Part shown: positions 31,399-41,563 of the stretch, piece by piece
Layout of the letters: each line of letters begins with the position of its first letter
How positions within the stretch are numbered: the first letter of the stretch is position 1
NCBI GenBank assembly: GCA_009602725.1
Contig: WELB01000109.1
Span: 128,026 to 192,025 of the forward strand
Source: Spirogloea muscicola
Lineage: Eukaryota > Streptophyta > Zygnematophyceae > Spirogloeales > Spirogloeaceae
DNA: 64,000 bases
Direction of reading: 5' to 3'
Notes under the pieces: generated by a model
What the model was told of the DNA's origin: nothing
Database searches by the model: none
Seen by the model: the letters and a program-made list of their open reading frames with translations, nothing else
Program-made: the position numbers and the translations under genes

Positions 31399-32568
31399 TC
31401 TGATGTCAGTGTGGATTTCATCACACAATTGCCTAAACACGGAATGGCTACGATGCCATTGTTGTCTTCGTGGATCGCTTAAGTAAAATGGTGCATTTTG
31501 CTCTCACAACTACGCGGGTTTCTGCGAAGGATTTCGCTGGCATCTTCGTGGATACGGTGTGGAGATTGCATGGCGTACCTGAGAGGATGGTCTCGGACCG
31601 CGATCCTCGCTTTACAGGTCACTTCTGGACAGAAGTTTGCAAGATTCTTGGCACGAAACAAGCCATGTCCACAGCCTTTCACCCACAAATTGATGGTCAA
31701 ACTGAGCGAATGAATCGAGTTCTCGAGGACATGTTAAGGCACTTCGTCAACCCCAAACAGACTGATTGGGATGAGTACTTGGCTCCAGCTGAATATGCTG
31801 TGAACAATGCCTATCATGCGTCCACAAAGGAGACTCCATTCTTCCTCAACTATGGTCAGCATCCCCGAGTTCCACTTCAGGTGGGGAGGCCGGAACGGGT
31901 TCCTGCACGGTCGCCTTTACTGGGACTCTCTTGGAGGCTCAGCGACGAGCTCGGCAATTCTTGGAAATTGCTCAGAGTCGCCAGAAGGCTTATGCTGACA
32001 AACATCGGAAGGACGTCTCCTTCGATGTTGGTGCACAAGTGCTACTTAGCACAAAGCACTTATTTTTGCGGGGCTGTGGGTACGCGCAAGTTGCTACCCA
32101 AGTGGGTTGGACCATTTGCCGTAGTACGCCTTGTGGGCAAGGTATCCTACGAGCTCAAGACACCAGTGCATTGGAAGGTACATAACGTCTTCCATGTGTC
32201 TCAGCTGAGGGCCTTTCTTTCGGATGGTCGTGTCCAACCGCCCCCACCTCCACTACTGATCGAGGATGCTCTTGAGTTTGAGGTGGAAGAGATCTTGTCT
32301 TATAGGGACAAGCCTCGAGGGCGTAAGACCCGTGAGTATCTGGTGAAGTGGCTCGGGTATGGGTTTGAGGTAGATCTTGTCTCATAGGGACAAGCCTCGA
32401 GGGCGTAAGACCCGTGAGTATTTGGTGAAGTGGCTCGGGTATGGGCCTGAGCACAACACGTGGGAGCCTGCGGCCAATGTGGCAAAGTGTCCGGATGTTC
32501 TCAGGGGATACCTGGCCAAGGTTGGTAATGCTCCTAGGCTTGGTCGAGGCAGCAACCGTCGGGTGTAA
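31399..32568 (+). pseudogene. Element B integrase core, GPF module and duplicated chromodomain
   Basis: VSVDFITQLP carries the first Asp, then a one-base deletion shifts frame. The ORF 31470-32387 follows: MVHFALTTTRVSAKDFAGIF, MVSDRDPRFTGHFWTEVCK (second Asp) and HPQIDGQTERMNRVLEDML (Glu). YAVNNAYHASTKETPFFLNY, LPKWVGPFAVVRLVGKVSYE (GPY/F) and VHNVFHVSQLRAFLSDGRVQ come next. The chromodomain is [20 protein letters not shown] + VKWLGYG. The chromodomain segment from 32291 repeats at 32373 (82 bp, shifting frame); the second copy completes as [20 protein letters not shown] and stops at 32568. Chromodomains in this class guide insertion to particular chromatin. Confidence 0.88.
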
Positions 32569-32612
32569 AATCTGTCGGTTGTTCTCTCGAGGTTCCCAAG
32601 GACGTGAACACC

Positions 32613-32626
32613 AGAGTGGGGAGGTA
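32613..32626 (+). promoter_or_regulatory. Polypurine tract of element B
   Basis: AGAGTGGGGAGGTA directly before the 3' LTR; the same tract precedes the LTRs at 36189 and 44970. It primes plus-strand DNA synthesis. Confidence 0.85.
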
Positions 32627-33741
32627 TGTGATGAAACAGCCATCTGGTTAAGCCCATGGCTCTGTTGGCATTACATGACCGAATATTTGGGCCAGGTGCC
32701 CTGCCAGCTGCTAGGCTGGCTGGCCCGGGTGCGGGTCCCGCCCGTCCGGAAAAACCCCTCGAGGATCCGCACGGCCAAGGGAGGATCCTTGGGCCTGCCG
32801 CAAGGCGGGCCTTGGGGCGAACCTGCTCACACCCCTGGAGGGGGGGTGGCACGGGGAAGCACCAGCACCAAGGAGCCTCAGGGGCATAGGCTCCACAATC
32901 ACTTCGAGCCGAGGAAGCCTTGGAGCAGCCTTGCTGCTGCTCGCCGCCGCAGCCGCCGCCGCACTGCGCTGCGGGGCCTGCTGCGCCGGCCTGCGCCCAG
33001 GAGGTGGAGTCGCCGTCAAGGCAGTGCCACAGGGCCTGTCCTCCGCTGGGCTATGCGCTAGTGCTTCCTTGTGTAGTGGGTTGGCCCCTAAACCCCCTAT
33101 GCTCGAATACAATTAGGACTCTCTCTGTAATGAAACAGCTGTCTGGTAAGCCACATGGCTCTGTTGGCATTACATGACCGACAATTTGGGCCAGGTGACC
33201 CGCCAGCTGGCTGGCCGGGAAGCGGCCCGCCCGGTGCGGGCCCCGCCCGTCCCGAATTACCCTTCGCCAAGGTCCGCACTTTCAAGGGTGAACTTTTGGC
33301 CTGCCGCAAGGCGGGCCTTGGGCCGAACCTGCTCACACCCCTGGAGGGGGGGTGGCACGGGGAAGCACTAAGGAGCCTCAGGGGCTGAGGCTCATTAATC
33401 AGTTCGAGCCAGTGAAGTCCCAGGAGCAGCCTTGCCGCTGCTCGCCGCCGCAGCAGCCGCCGCACTGCCGCGGGCCTGCTGCGGGGCGCCCGCGCCCGTG
33501 GCTGCGCCCGTCAAGGGCCAGTCGCTGGTCTGCGCCCAGGAGGTGGAGTCGCCGCCGGACGGCGGCGCCACAGGGCCTGTCTTCCGCTGCGCATTGCGCT
33601 AGTGCTTCCTGGTGTAGTGGGTTGGCTCCTAAACCCACTATGTTCGAACTCAATAAGGACTCTCTCCCTCTAACCGCGTGTTCAGGGCGAAATTCACTAC
33701 ACTCTCCCTCTGACTGCGTGTTCAGGGCGAGATTCATTACA
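32627..33741 (+). repeat. 3' LTR-1 of element B (split)
   Basis: TGTGATGAAACAGCCATC... to 33125, interrupted by a solo LTR-1 (33126-33701), then its last 40 bp at 33702-33741 (...GGGCGAGATTCATTACA). Confidence 0.88.
33126..33701 (+). repeat. Solo LTR-1 with target duplication CTCTC
   Basis: TGTAATGAAACAGCTGTCTG... to ...GGGCGAAATTCACTACA. The flanks CTCTC (33121-33125) and CTCTC (33702-33706) show a clean insertion into the 3' LTR of element B. Confidence 0.9.
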
Positions 33742-34404
33742 GGCGCCTTGGGCGGCTCCAAGGAGGCGCGAAGCGGCGCCTTGGGCGGCTCAAAGGAGGC
33801 GCGAAGCGGCGCGTGAACGCGGCGCTATGGGACGGCGCGGAGGGGCGCCTTGGCAGAGCCAATGAGGTACGACGGGGTGCCTCGGGTGGCGCCGAGGAGG
33901 CGCGACGCGGCACCTCGGGTGACGCAACGCGGCGCCTGGGGCGGCACGTCGCGGCGCCTCGGGTGGCGCCAAGGGGCGCCTCTTGGCGGCACCAAGGAAG
34001 CGCAACAGCGGCGCTTCAGACAAGCACCAATGAGAGGCGACGGGGCGCCTGAGGTGGCACCAACAAGATGGAGGGGCGCCTTAGGTGGCACCCCCCCCGG
34101 GGCGCGACGGGGCGCTTTGGGCAGCGCCTTGCGGCGGTTCGGGTCGCGGCGCCGGCGGGGGCGGCGCAAGTACGGTATGGAACCGGGGCCGTGGGCCGCG
34201 GCGCCGGGGACGGAGCACGAGCAGTACGGAACCGGGGCCGCGGGCCGCGGCGCCGGGGGCGGAGCACGTGTGATACGAGACCGGGCCCTCGGGCCGCGGC
34301 GCCGGGGCGGAGCCGGGACCGTTAAAGTGTTCCCGCGGCAAATACAAATACAACATGTAAGGTAACCGGCACCGTTGGCACTCCCAAACGGAGGGAACGT
34401 TACA
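33742..34404 (-). repeat. LTR-5, 5' half (U3), continuation of 24866-25332
   Basis: GGCGCC-rich U3 repeats ending, on the minus strand, at TGTAACGTTCCCTCCGTTTG. The right flank ATACG matches the left flank at 24861. Confidence 0.9.
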
Positions 34405-36188
34405 ATACGTGTATGGCGATGCAATATCGTGGTGTTAAATCTGCCGCAGTACCGGATCACTGCCCGTTGTCCTACCTTCACACACAGAAGCAATTGAGCA
34501 GGCGTCAAGCACCGTGAGCTAAGTGCATAGCCAGATTTCGTCTCCAGTGATTGTACCGCTTTGGAATTACAAATGTTGCGGATTCGGTGACCCGAAAGTT
34601 TGCAGGGGCTGCTATGGCGGCTGACATGCACGCTAAGGAGTTCAGACCGCAGGCGTGCGGCCTTCTCGCGAACTGCTCGGTAATCCACCACCAACCTCTC
34701 TGAGCTGTATGTGCGTCTTCGTGATGGGCATGGCACCGACCCATGGAATTGCAAGTGAAAGCAATACACGCACGCTCGTAAATGACCAAGGCTTCTGGTG
34801 GGGAGGTGACGCCATTGTAGTCCCTCACTGCAGTGCCTTGCGCAGCAGTATCGTGCAAGAACTGCATGAGCCTCCCTACAGTGGTCATATGGGTGTAGGA
34901 AAGACAAAGAAAGCTGTTCAGCTTCTCTTTTGGTGGCCGCACTTGAAAGTCCAAGTGGAATCTTTTATGGAGACTTTTGCCACCTGCTAGCGAGTAAGGC
35001 ACGCTCACATAAGCGTGCCGGATGCTCCAACCGTTGGAGATTCCTCCGAGGAACTGGTCTGAAGTAAGTGTGGCGCATTACCCAGTTGCCAATGACGCGG
35101 AACGGCTGGGACGCTATCGTGAAATGTTTGAGTAAATGGCGCATTTAGTGCCTACAGCCACAAGTGTCAGCCAAGAAATTTGCTGGTATATTCGTGAATC
35201 GCATATGGAAACTGCACAGCGTTTTCCAAGCGAATCGTGTCTAACCGCAGACCTCGCTCTACAGGGCACTTCTGGAAAGAAGTGTGCAGGCTGATTGGCA
35301 CCAGCAATCCATGTCCACGTCTTCGCAACACCAAACATATAGTCAGACAGAAAGGATGAACCTGATTGTCAAGGACATGGCACGCATTTTGTAAACCTCA
35401 GCCGACGTGACTGGAATGAGTATCTTACTCCAGCGGAAATACTGTGAACACCCACTTTCATGGGTCCACCAGAAACATCCCTTTCTTCCTCAATACGGTC
35501 AGCGTCCCCGAGCACCTTAACAGGTGGGGAGGCCGGAACGCGTGCCGGCGGCAGTAGCCTTTACCAGTAACCTCCTGCAGGCTTAGCGGAGGGCAAGGCA
35601 ATGCTTGGAGATTGCCCAGCATCGGCAAAGGACTTTGCTGATCAACGTCGTCGAGATACCTTCTTCGACGTGGGTGCTCAAGTGCTCTTAAGCGCAAAGC
35701 ACCTCTCCTTGCGGGCTGTAGGTACGCCTAAGTTGCTACCAAATTGGGTTGGACCCTGTCGTGTAGTGCGCCGCATCGGTCCGGGCGCACATGAGCTGGA
35801 TACACCGGTACAATGGGACACCACAAAGTATTCCATGTGTCCCAGCTACCATTTCACTCGGATGGTCGTGTCTTACCGCCCCCATCTCCCCTTGTCGTTG
35901 CATATGACGATTATGAGGTGGAGAAGATCTTGTCTCACCGCGACAGACTCCGTGGGCGACGGAAGTCCCAAGAGTACCTTGTAAAGTGGCTAGGCTATAG
36001 GCCTAAGCACAATACGGGGGAACCGGCGGCCAGCCTTGCCCATTGTCGCGCGTTCTTCGTAAGTATCATGCACAAGGGAATTCCGCTTTGCGTCGTGGTA
36101 CAACACGCCCCCATCGAAATCAACCTCTTCGGGTTTGTGCTCCTTCTGTCCTTGTTCCCGAGGACGTGAATATTTAAGTGGGGAGGAA
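34405..36188 (+). pseudogene. Degenerate pol, second half (RNase H to chromodomain) of host element F2
   Basis: Continues the RNase H of 23928-24865 (VWRC..., HCPLSYLHTQKQLSRRQA). HHCC domain: NTRTLVNDQGFWWGGDAIVV and LHEPPYSGHMGVGKTKKAVQ (34740-34990). The integrase core is heavily decayed (35050-35500). Then VFHVSQLPFHSDGRVLPPPS and a well preserved chromodomain YEVEKILSHRDRLRGRRKSQ + EYLVKWLGY (about 35900-36000). Ends with a polypurine tract (AAGTGGGGAGGAA) before LTR-2 at 36189. Confidence 0.85.
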
Positions 36189-36650
36189 TGTAACGTCCCC
36201 GCCATTACAAGACGCTTAACTCCGAGTTAGGTGCTAAAGCGTAACCGCTGACGCGCACGTGACTGACGCGTGCAACGCGTGTGCGACGCGCGAGCGACGC
36301 GCGAGGTGACGCGCGGTGTGACACGCCTGCTGACGATGTGACGTGCAGGCGCGCCGCCTCTAGATGAGGCGGCGCATCTTGGGCTCCCAGACAGGAATTT
36401 CTCGGCGGGTTCTCGAACCGGCCGCCGAGACACGTGTGGCGCGCCTACGGGCCTGTGCCGCGCAGAGCGGCGCCGCAAGGCGGCACCGCAGGGCGGCACC
36501 GCTAGGCCGCGCCGCAGGACGGCCGCCGCTTCCAGAAGGAGCTGCGTGGCCTGCCCTCGCACCAGTATCCCCTTGTCGGGCCCGCCTCTCGAAGGTGGGC
36601 CTTGAGACGAGCCTCACAGAGACCCCTGGGGAGGGTGGCACATGAAGCAC

Positions 36651-36658
36651 TATAAATA
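36651..36658 (+). promoter_or_regulatory. TATA box of LTR-2
   Basis: TATAAATA in GAAGCACTATAAATAGGGCT, the best match to the consensus among LTR-2 copies here. Confidence 0.65.
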
Positions 36659-36890
36659 GGGCTGAGCTCAAATTCGGGTGACCGGTCCAAGTCAGCGAGC
36701 CCACGCTAGAGAGAGGCGCGCAGCCCTGCTGCCGCCTGCTGCCGCAGCTCGTCGACGCAGCCCTGCTGCTGCCTGCTGCTGCAGCCCAACGCCGCAATCC
36801 GTCGCTGCGGATCTTCATTGGCTCTCCTGTAAGTAGACTGTTGCTGCTCCCGTTGGGGACAGGTGCTGGCCAGTACCTGAGAGGTGAGTC

Positions 36891-37040
36891 GCCGCCTGTC
36901 GGCGGCGCCTCAGGGCAAGGTATTCCGCTGCGTGGTACATGTGGTGCTTCACTGTGCTGGGGGTTTGTCTCTAAACCCCAGCGACCGAAACCAATAAGGA
37001 CGTCCTAACCCCTAATTGTCTGTATAGGGATCAGAACGTC
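36891..37040 (+). other. R-U5 hairpin array (representative copy)
   Basis: Hairpin I GCCGCC-TGTC-GGCGGC (36891-36906). Hairpin II GCTGGGGGTTT...AAACCCCAGC (36956-36982). Hairpin III GACGTCCTAACCCC...GGGATCAGAACGTC (37001-37040), ending at the LTR terminus with a TGTCTGTA loop. The same three occur in the same order in the other LTR families with paired base changes. The function is unknown; it is probably an RNA structure of the 5' leader. Confidence 0.6.
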
Positions 37041-37043
37041 ACA

Positions 37044-37379
37044 AATAGCCCCTCAAATAGCATCGCCTGTACTACGTGTACAGCAAGCACCAAGAACTGG
37101 TGGCGGGCGACATAGACCAGCAGTCTCGCTGGGTGCGGCCTCTCCTTAGTATCATCACCGCCAGGCCGTAGAAGCTAGTGTCTAGTATTATATGAGCACA
37201 GCAGCGTCATCCCACGCGGAGGTCGATGGTTCAAGTTGCGCCTGCAAAGCATCCTGAAGTACACCATGTCTTCAGGCTGAGAAGGCCCAGTCAAGTTCAT
37301 CTTCGCTGCTACGTACAAGTCAGCCACACATGTAGAGGCCCTCCGGCGCCCAGGGCTCGCAAGAAAGCAGAGATCGAGC
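37044..37379. other. No clear feature
   Basis: A plus-strand VHHVFRLRRPSQ stretch at about 37260 faintly recalls the integrase HNVFHVSQL motif, but support is too weak to call. Confidence 0.25.
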
Positions 37380-39162
37380 TTACATCAGGTACGTACGATT
37401 GCGGGCAGCATGGCCAACCAGGTCAAAATAGCTTACATACAGCTTGCCGTTTGAGCTCATGCATTGAGGCTTGAATAAGATACTCGCACTTGCCCTTGTC
37501 AACGCCCTTGTCCCGCCCGAGGGCACGTGCCGGCCGAGAGGTAGAAGGCCCAAAGCCTTGCGATCCCGGATGCGATGGCTCAAGTCGCCGCAGCGAGAGC
37601 AATCAGCGCCTGGTTCCGACGCAATATTCCTCGAAGCCCCGGCGGGACTGCCCCTTAGTGGGCCTCGCCTTCGTCCGAGCTACCACAGCTTGGTAATAAG
37701 GAACGCCCGACTCAGCAGGAGAGCATATGGATGCGGCCCCTCAGTGGGCCTCGCCTTCGTCCCGCATCAGCAGGAGGGCGCATGATCGATGGGTGACACA
37801 GCAAAGCTGTAAGCTTGCGCACGTTCGCCACCATCGATGATAGAATGCCTCCGTCGTGATGCGATCCGCCAGCGGCCGGCTTGCGTATAGGACCTATTCA
37901 GATAGAGCAGCCAACCAGCGCGGTAAAACTCCCAGGTGTAATAACATCTCGGGAGTGAAGCTCTTCTTCACGGAGTTCCACCACTGAAGAGGCACGCCAG
38001 TCAGGTGTACGGCGGCAAGACCCACTCTTGCCTCCTCGGCCGTGCCGCATAGCACGAGCGAACCCGTGATATCGTCCAGCCAGGCTTGGAGGCCCCCAGG
38101 CTCCATGTGACCAGTGTTATCCCGGGGTGCGGACGCCCCATGAAGGGTGTTCGCCTGGCTCTGGCCGTGGTGCAAGCAGTGCACGTGGGCCCCGGCCCCC
38201 CGGAGTCGACGCTCGGTGGTTCACAACCGACCGAGCGTTACCTGCACAACGCCCTCAAGGCGTGTGAGACAGGTGTGATAGCCATCTCCGCTTCCAGACG
38301 CTCAGTGTAAAATATGCTTTCGGTTGTCAAGCCAGGCTGCCGGCAGAGACAGGAAAAGCGAGGAGGCATTGGAAAAAGGCTGCAATGGTGAGAATGAGCA
38401 ACGGATACTGCAGGTGCAAAGGTCCAGGGGTCCGCGGTTGGGTGAAGAACTCAACCCTTTTTCCATCTTGGATTCCTCCTATATGGCCCGATGGACTGCG
38501 AGCCCGGCCATACCGGCCCAAGTGGGATACTTGGCACCCAGTCTCTCGTTGACGACCCGTTCACGACCTGTTGACGGCTTTCAATTGGCTATCCCCGACA
38601 ATCTACCCATCCATCGGCTACCACTGTCATCCGACGGGCCCCCGTCAATGCCCCATCAGTAGCAATCGACGGTCTACTACCCTTGGGCTATCATCAACTA
38701 AAGACGACCGCTAACGACGCCGTCAAGATAGTCTACAGCGCTGCCGCCTTCCGTCGCCATTCCAGTGCCAGCACCATGCTGTCTCGCGCGTCACGACTTT
38801 GGGTTGCGCCGCTCTCAGCTCAAGGTTGATTTCACGCTTCCCAGTCGTCAGCCCGGTGAAATGTCTGTCTCCAGGCATCTGTCAAGCCTTTCCTGCGGCA
38901 CTGACAGTCAACTTGTTCTCACCCGGCTGAGGTGTCGAGTCTCCAGGCATCTGTCAATACAGTTCTGCTGCATTGACATTCCAGCCATGTAAGTATCGTT
39001 ACACTCCACGAGGAGTGCGACTCCGCGTAAGTTCCCCGCCGACAGGCCCCCTTGGCCGGAAGCCATGCAATGTGCCAGCTCGTTGACAAAGTTCTCCGCT
39101 GCAGTCGGTTGTTCAGCCGGCCGAGGAGGGCTGGGGCGCGCACCGCAATCGTGTGGCTCCAT
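37380..39162 (-). pseudogene. Gag of LTR-4 family element E4c, with insertion
   Basis: Start MEPHDCGARPSPPRPAEQPT at 39162, like MESHCSSARPSSSRP of E4a. The core is at 37894-38184: HMEPGGLQAWLDDITGSLVL, CGTAEEARVGLAAVHLTGVP and LQWWNSVKKSFTPEMLLHLG. The zinc knuckle at about 37555-37610 reads SRCGDLSHRIRDRK, with its last Cys changed to Arg. Between about 38300 and 38990 lies unrelated sequence with a 67-bp imperfect direct repeat (TCTCCAGGCATCTGTCAA at 38871 and 38940). Several frameshifts are present. Confidence 0.7.
38860..38990. repeat. Imperfect 67-bp direct repeat in E4c gag
   Basis: Two copies of GTCTCCAGGCATCTGTCAA followed by related TTCTGC(G/T)GCA(C/T)TGACA sequence. Confidence 0.5.
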
Positions 39163-39649
39163 GCCTTACTGAGGATACACTGAGGGATCAATTCAAATTC
39201 CGATTGTCACCAGATCACGTTTCCATACTGAATTGCAGGATACCGCAATACTGGTGCACCAGCAAGCGAGCAAGCAAGACAGCGCGTTATCCGTACCTCC
39301 ATACAGCATGGTAGACAGGCAACTGCAGAAAGCGTCAAAGACCGGAGCACAAAACCGATCGTGGGTTAACGACTAAGCTTCATTGCCCAGCGCTTGCCGG
39401 TTTCAACCCTTACTCTCAGATTGGCTATCCGCCGGCAGACCGTGGTACGCGAGCAAAGTGAATTCCGGCAACCGATGCCGATGGTCCTCGCGCCGTGGGG
39501 CAAAATTGCGATTGCAGCCCGACTGCAATGCACGTCCCTGCTCTGACAAAATGGCTCTCGCTCAAACGAGAAAGTCAGGGCAGAGCATCAAGAGGATCCA
39601 TGCATCAGCAATCTGTAAATGCAACAAGACCTGCGAGATGCAAGAACAG
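39163..39649 (-). other. Untranslated leader of E4c
   Basis: Homologous to 16495-16981: GAGCAAGCAAGACAG, GGGCAGAGCATCAAGAGGAT and CCATGCATCAGCA blocks in the same order. Confidence 0.6.
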
Positions 39650-39663
39650 CCTTTGATACTAAA
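39650..39663 (-). promoter_or_regulatory. Primer binding site of E4c (mutated)
   Basis: Minus strand TTTAGTATCAAAGG; two changes from TTTGGTATCAGAGG. Confidence 0.6.
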
Positions 39664-39912
39664 TGTAGTGACTCGACCCCTGTACACACGCAATTAGACG
39701 GTCTAGTCCTGATTGAATTAGGACTAGGGGTTTAGGAGCAAACCGTGAAGCGCCTTGCGCCTATGCGCGCAGAAGTCTTGCCCTGTGGCGCCGCCGTCAG
39801 GCGGCGTCTCCATCTCTCGGGCACCAGCCCGCAGCTAGCCCCCCAAAGGCCGGCCACGGACGCCTTGCAGCGAGTCAACGGCGTCCTGCTGGCCACGGGC
39901 TGCGGCAGGCGA
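39664..39912 (-). repeat. LTR-4, U5/R part of E4c
   Basis: Minus strand ends ...GGGTCGAGTCACTACA next to the primer binding site. It includes the GCCGCCTGACGGCGGC hairpin (about 39790-39805). It is truncated at GGCTGCGGCAGG, where a plus-strand gag of the same family begins. Confidence 0.7.
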
Positions 39913-40427
39913 ACACCTTTCATGGATCGGGTCGCCCGACCGCACGCCCGAGTTAATCTGGCCACATGGAGCCTGGGGGCCTCCAGCCTGGCTGGACGAT
40001 AACACGGCTTGGTTCGTGCTATGCGGCACGGCCGAGGAGGCAAGAGTGGGTCTTGCCGCTCACACCTGCTGACGCGCCTCTCCAGTGGTGGCACTCCGTG
40101 AGGGAAAGCTCCACTTCCGAGATGTGCATGACAGGAATTATATCGCGCTCGTTGACTGCTCTATTCGACCAGGTCTTGTACGCAAGCTGGGGGGCTAGTT
40201 TGGACCTCATTACGACGGAGGCACTTCAAAGAATTTTCATCGATGCGCGGCATACGTGTGCAAGCGTACAAGTTTGCATTGTCACCCAACGATCAAGCGC
40301 TCTCCTGTCAAGGCGGCCGTTCCTTCTCACCAAGCTCAGGCAGCTCGGACGAAGGCAGAGGCCCACTGTAAGGCCGCATTTCAATTCCGCCGGGGGCTCG
40401 TGGACGATGGCGTCGGAGCACGCGCTT
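39910..40427 (+). pseudogene. Plus-strand gag (LTR-4 family), first part
   Basis: ANTFHGSGRP-like start, MEPGGLQ, WLDDNTAWFVLCGTAEEARV and the QWW region, with frameshifts. It is homologous to 37894-38184 in inverted orientation. It continues at 45753 after removal of the LTR-6 composite. Confidence 0.7.
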
Positions 40428-40856
40428 TGAGACGTCCTAAGCCCTATACACGCAGTTTGGGGTTACTACGACCTGATTGGGTTTGATCAATGGGGGTTAA
40501 GAAGCAAACCCCCTACAGTGAAGGACGACTACAACCCACAGCGGAAGTCTTACCCTGAGGCGCCGCCAGAAGGCGGCGACTCTACAGAGGGTCTGGCTTA
40601 GTAGCTATCCCCGCATGGGGAGCAGCCGTGGTACTTACGGAGAGCTGGCGATGTCTGCAGCGATGAGCTGCGGCGACGGGCTGAGCAGACGACGATGGCA
40701 GCAGAGCTGTGGCGGCGGCTGCGGCAGCAGGCAAGCAGGGCTATGCCTCTCTTGCCTCACTGATCGAACTGACCCGTTCGGTCTCAGCCGATTACTTGTG
40801 ATGCTTCAATACCACCCCCCCTCGAGGGAATGTGGGAGCCGCTTCAAGGCCCACCC
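40428..40856 (-). repeat. LTR-6, 3' part
   Basis: Minus-strand LTR-6 end TTAGGACGTCTCA at 40428. It contains the GCCGCCTTCTGGCGGC hairpin. It is interrupted by a solo LTR-1 (40857-41400), resumes at 41401-41563, is interrupted by element C, and resumes at 45604-45752. The outer flanks CGCTT and CGCTG match in four of five bases. Confidence 0.8.
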
Positions 40857-41400
40857 TGTAAAGAACCTCGCCCTAAACACGCAGTTAGAGAGAGGGTCCT
40901 TATTGTGTTCGGCCGTAGGGGGTTTAGAGGCCAACCCACTACAAAGGAAGCACTAGCGTATAGCGCAGCGGAAGATAGGCCCTGTGGCGCCGCCGTCCGG
41001 CGGCGTCTCCACCTCCTGGGCGCAGGCCGGCGCAGCAGGCCCCGCAGCGCAGTGCGGTGGCGGCTGCGGCGGCGAGCAGCGGCAAGGCTGCTCCGAGGCT
41101 TCCCGGGCTCCAACTGATTCAGGAGCCTCAGCCCCCAAGGCTCCCTGTGCTTCCCCGTGCCCCCCACCCTCCAGGGGTGTGAGCGGGTCGCCCCAAAGCC
41201 CGCCTTGCGGCGGGCCCAAAGATCCTCCCTTGAACGGGCGGATCCTGGCGAGGGGTATTTCGGGACGGGCGGGGCCCGCGCCCGGGCGGGCCACTTGCCC
41301 GGCCAGCCAGCCCGCCAGCTGGCGGGTCACCTGGCCCAAATAGTCGGTCATGTAATGCCAAGAGAGCCATGTGGCTTAAGCAGACGGCTGTTTCATTACA
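40857..41400 (-). repeat. Solo LTR-1 with target duplication CACCC
   Basis: Minus strand: TGTAATGAAACAGCCGTCTG at 41400 to GGGCGAGGTTCTTTACA at 40857. Flanks CACCC at 40852-40856 and 41401-41405. Confidence 0.9.
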
Positions 41401-41563
41401 CACCCCGTCAGGGGCGGGCCTCACGAGGGTCGGTCGCGGGAACATCACGGCCACGTGAGGACCTCGAGGGTACCGTATGGTGGACATGTAACGTCCACGG
41501 GCGGACCGGGAGGGATCCGTAGGACATGTGACGTACACGGGCGGACCTCGAGGACACCGCAAG
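41401..41563 (-). repeat. LTR-6, middle part
   Basis: Matches the forward LTR-6 at 50515-50650 (ACCTCGAGGGTACCG, GGGCGGACC, ACATGT blocks). Confidence 0.8.

Larger units (their letters stand above)
25333..33741 (+). mobile_element. Element B: near-complete Ty3/gypsy chromovirus
   Basis: 5' LTR-1 (25333-26607, holding an LTR-2 piece), primer binding site, leader, gag, protease, RT, RNase H, integrase, GPF motif, chromodomain, polypurine tract (32613-32626) and 3' LTR-1 (32627-33741, holding a solo LTR-1). The 5-bp target duplication GGCGC lies at 25328-25332 and 33742-33746, inside an LTR-5. It is the best template for the family, but it carries frameshifts near 27377, 28224, 29350 and 31400-31470, stops in RNase H, and two internal tandem duplications, so it is not autonomous now. 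Confidence 0.92.
36189..37043 (+). repeat. 3' LTR-2 of host element F2
   Basis: TGTAACGTCCCCGCCATTAC to ...GGGATCAGAACGTCACA, preceded by the polypurine tract. TATAAATA box at 36651-36658. It shows all three R-U5 hairpins. No LTR-2 partner is seen at the 5' side. Confidence 0.88.

Noticed and set aside
33825-34907. Long minus-strand ORF (360 codons) over LTR-5 and integrase remnant
   Set aside because: Arg/Pro/Ala-rich text from GC-rich LTR repeats; crosses the LTR boundary at 34404.
37226-37474. Integrase C-terminal fragment (VHHVFRLRRPSQ)
   Set aside because: Too short and diverged to separate from chance.
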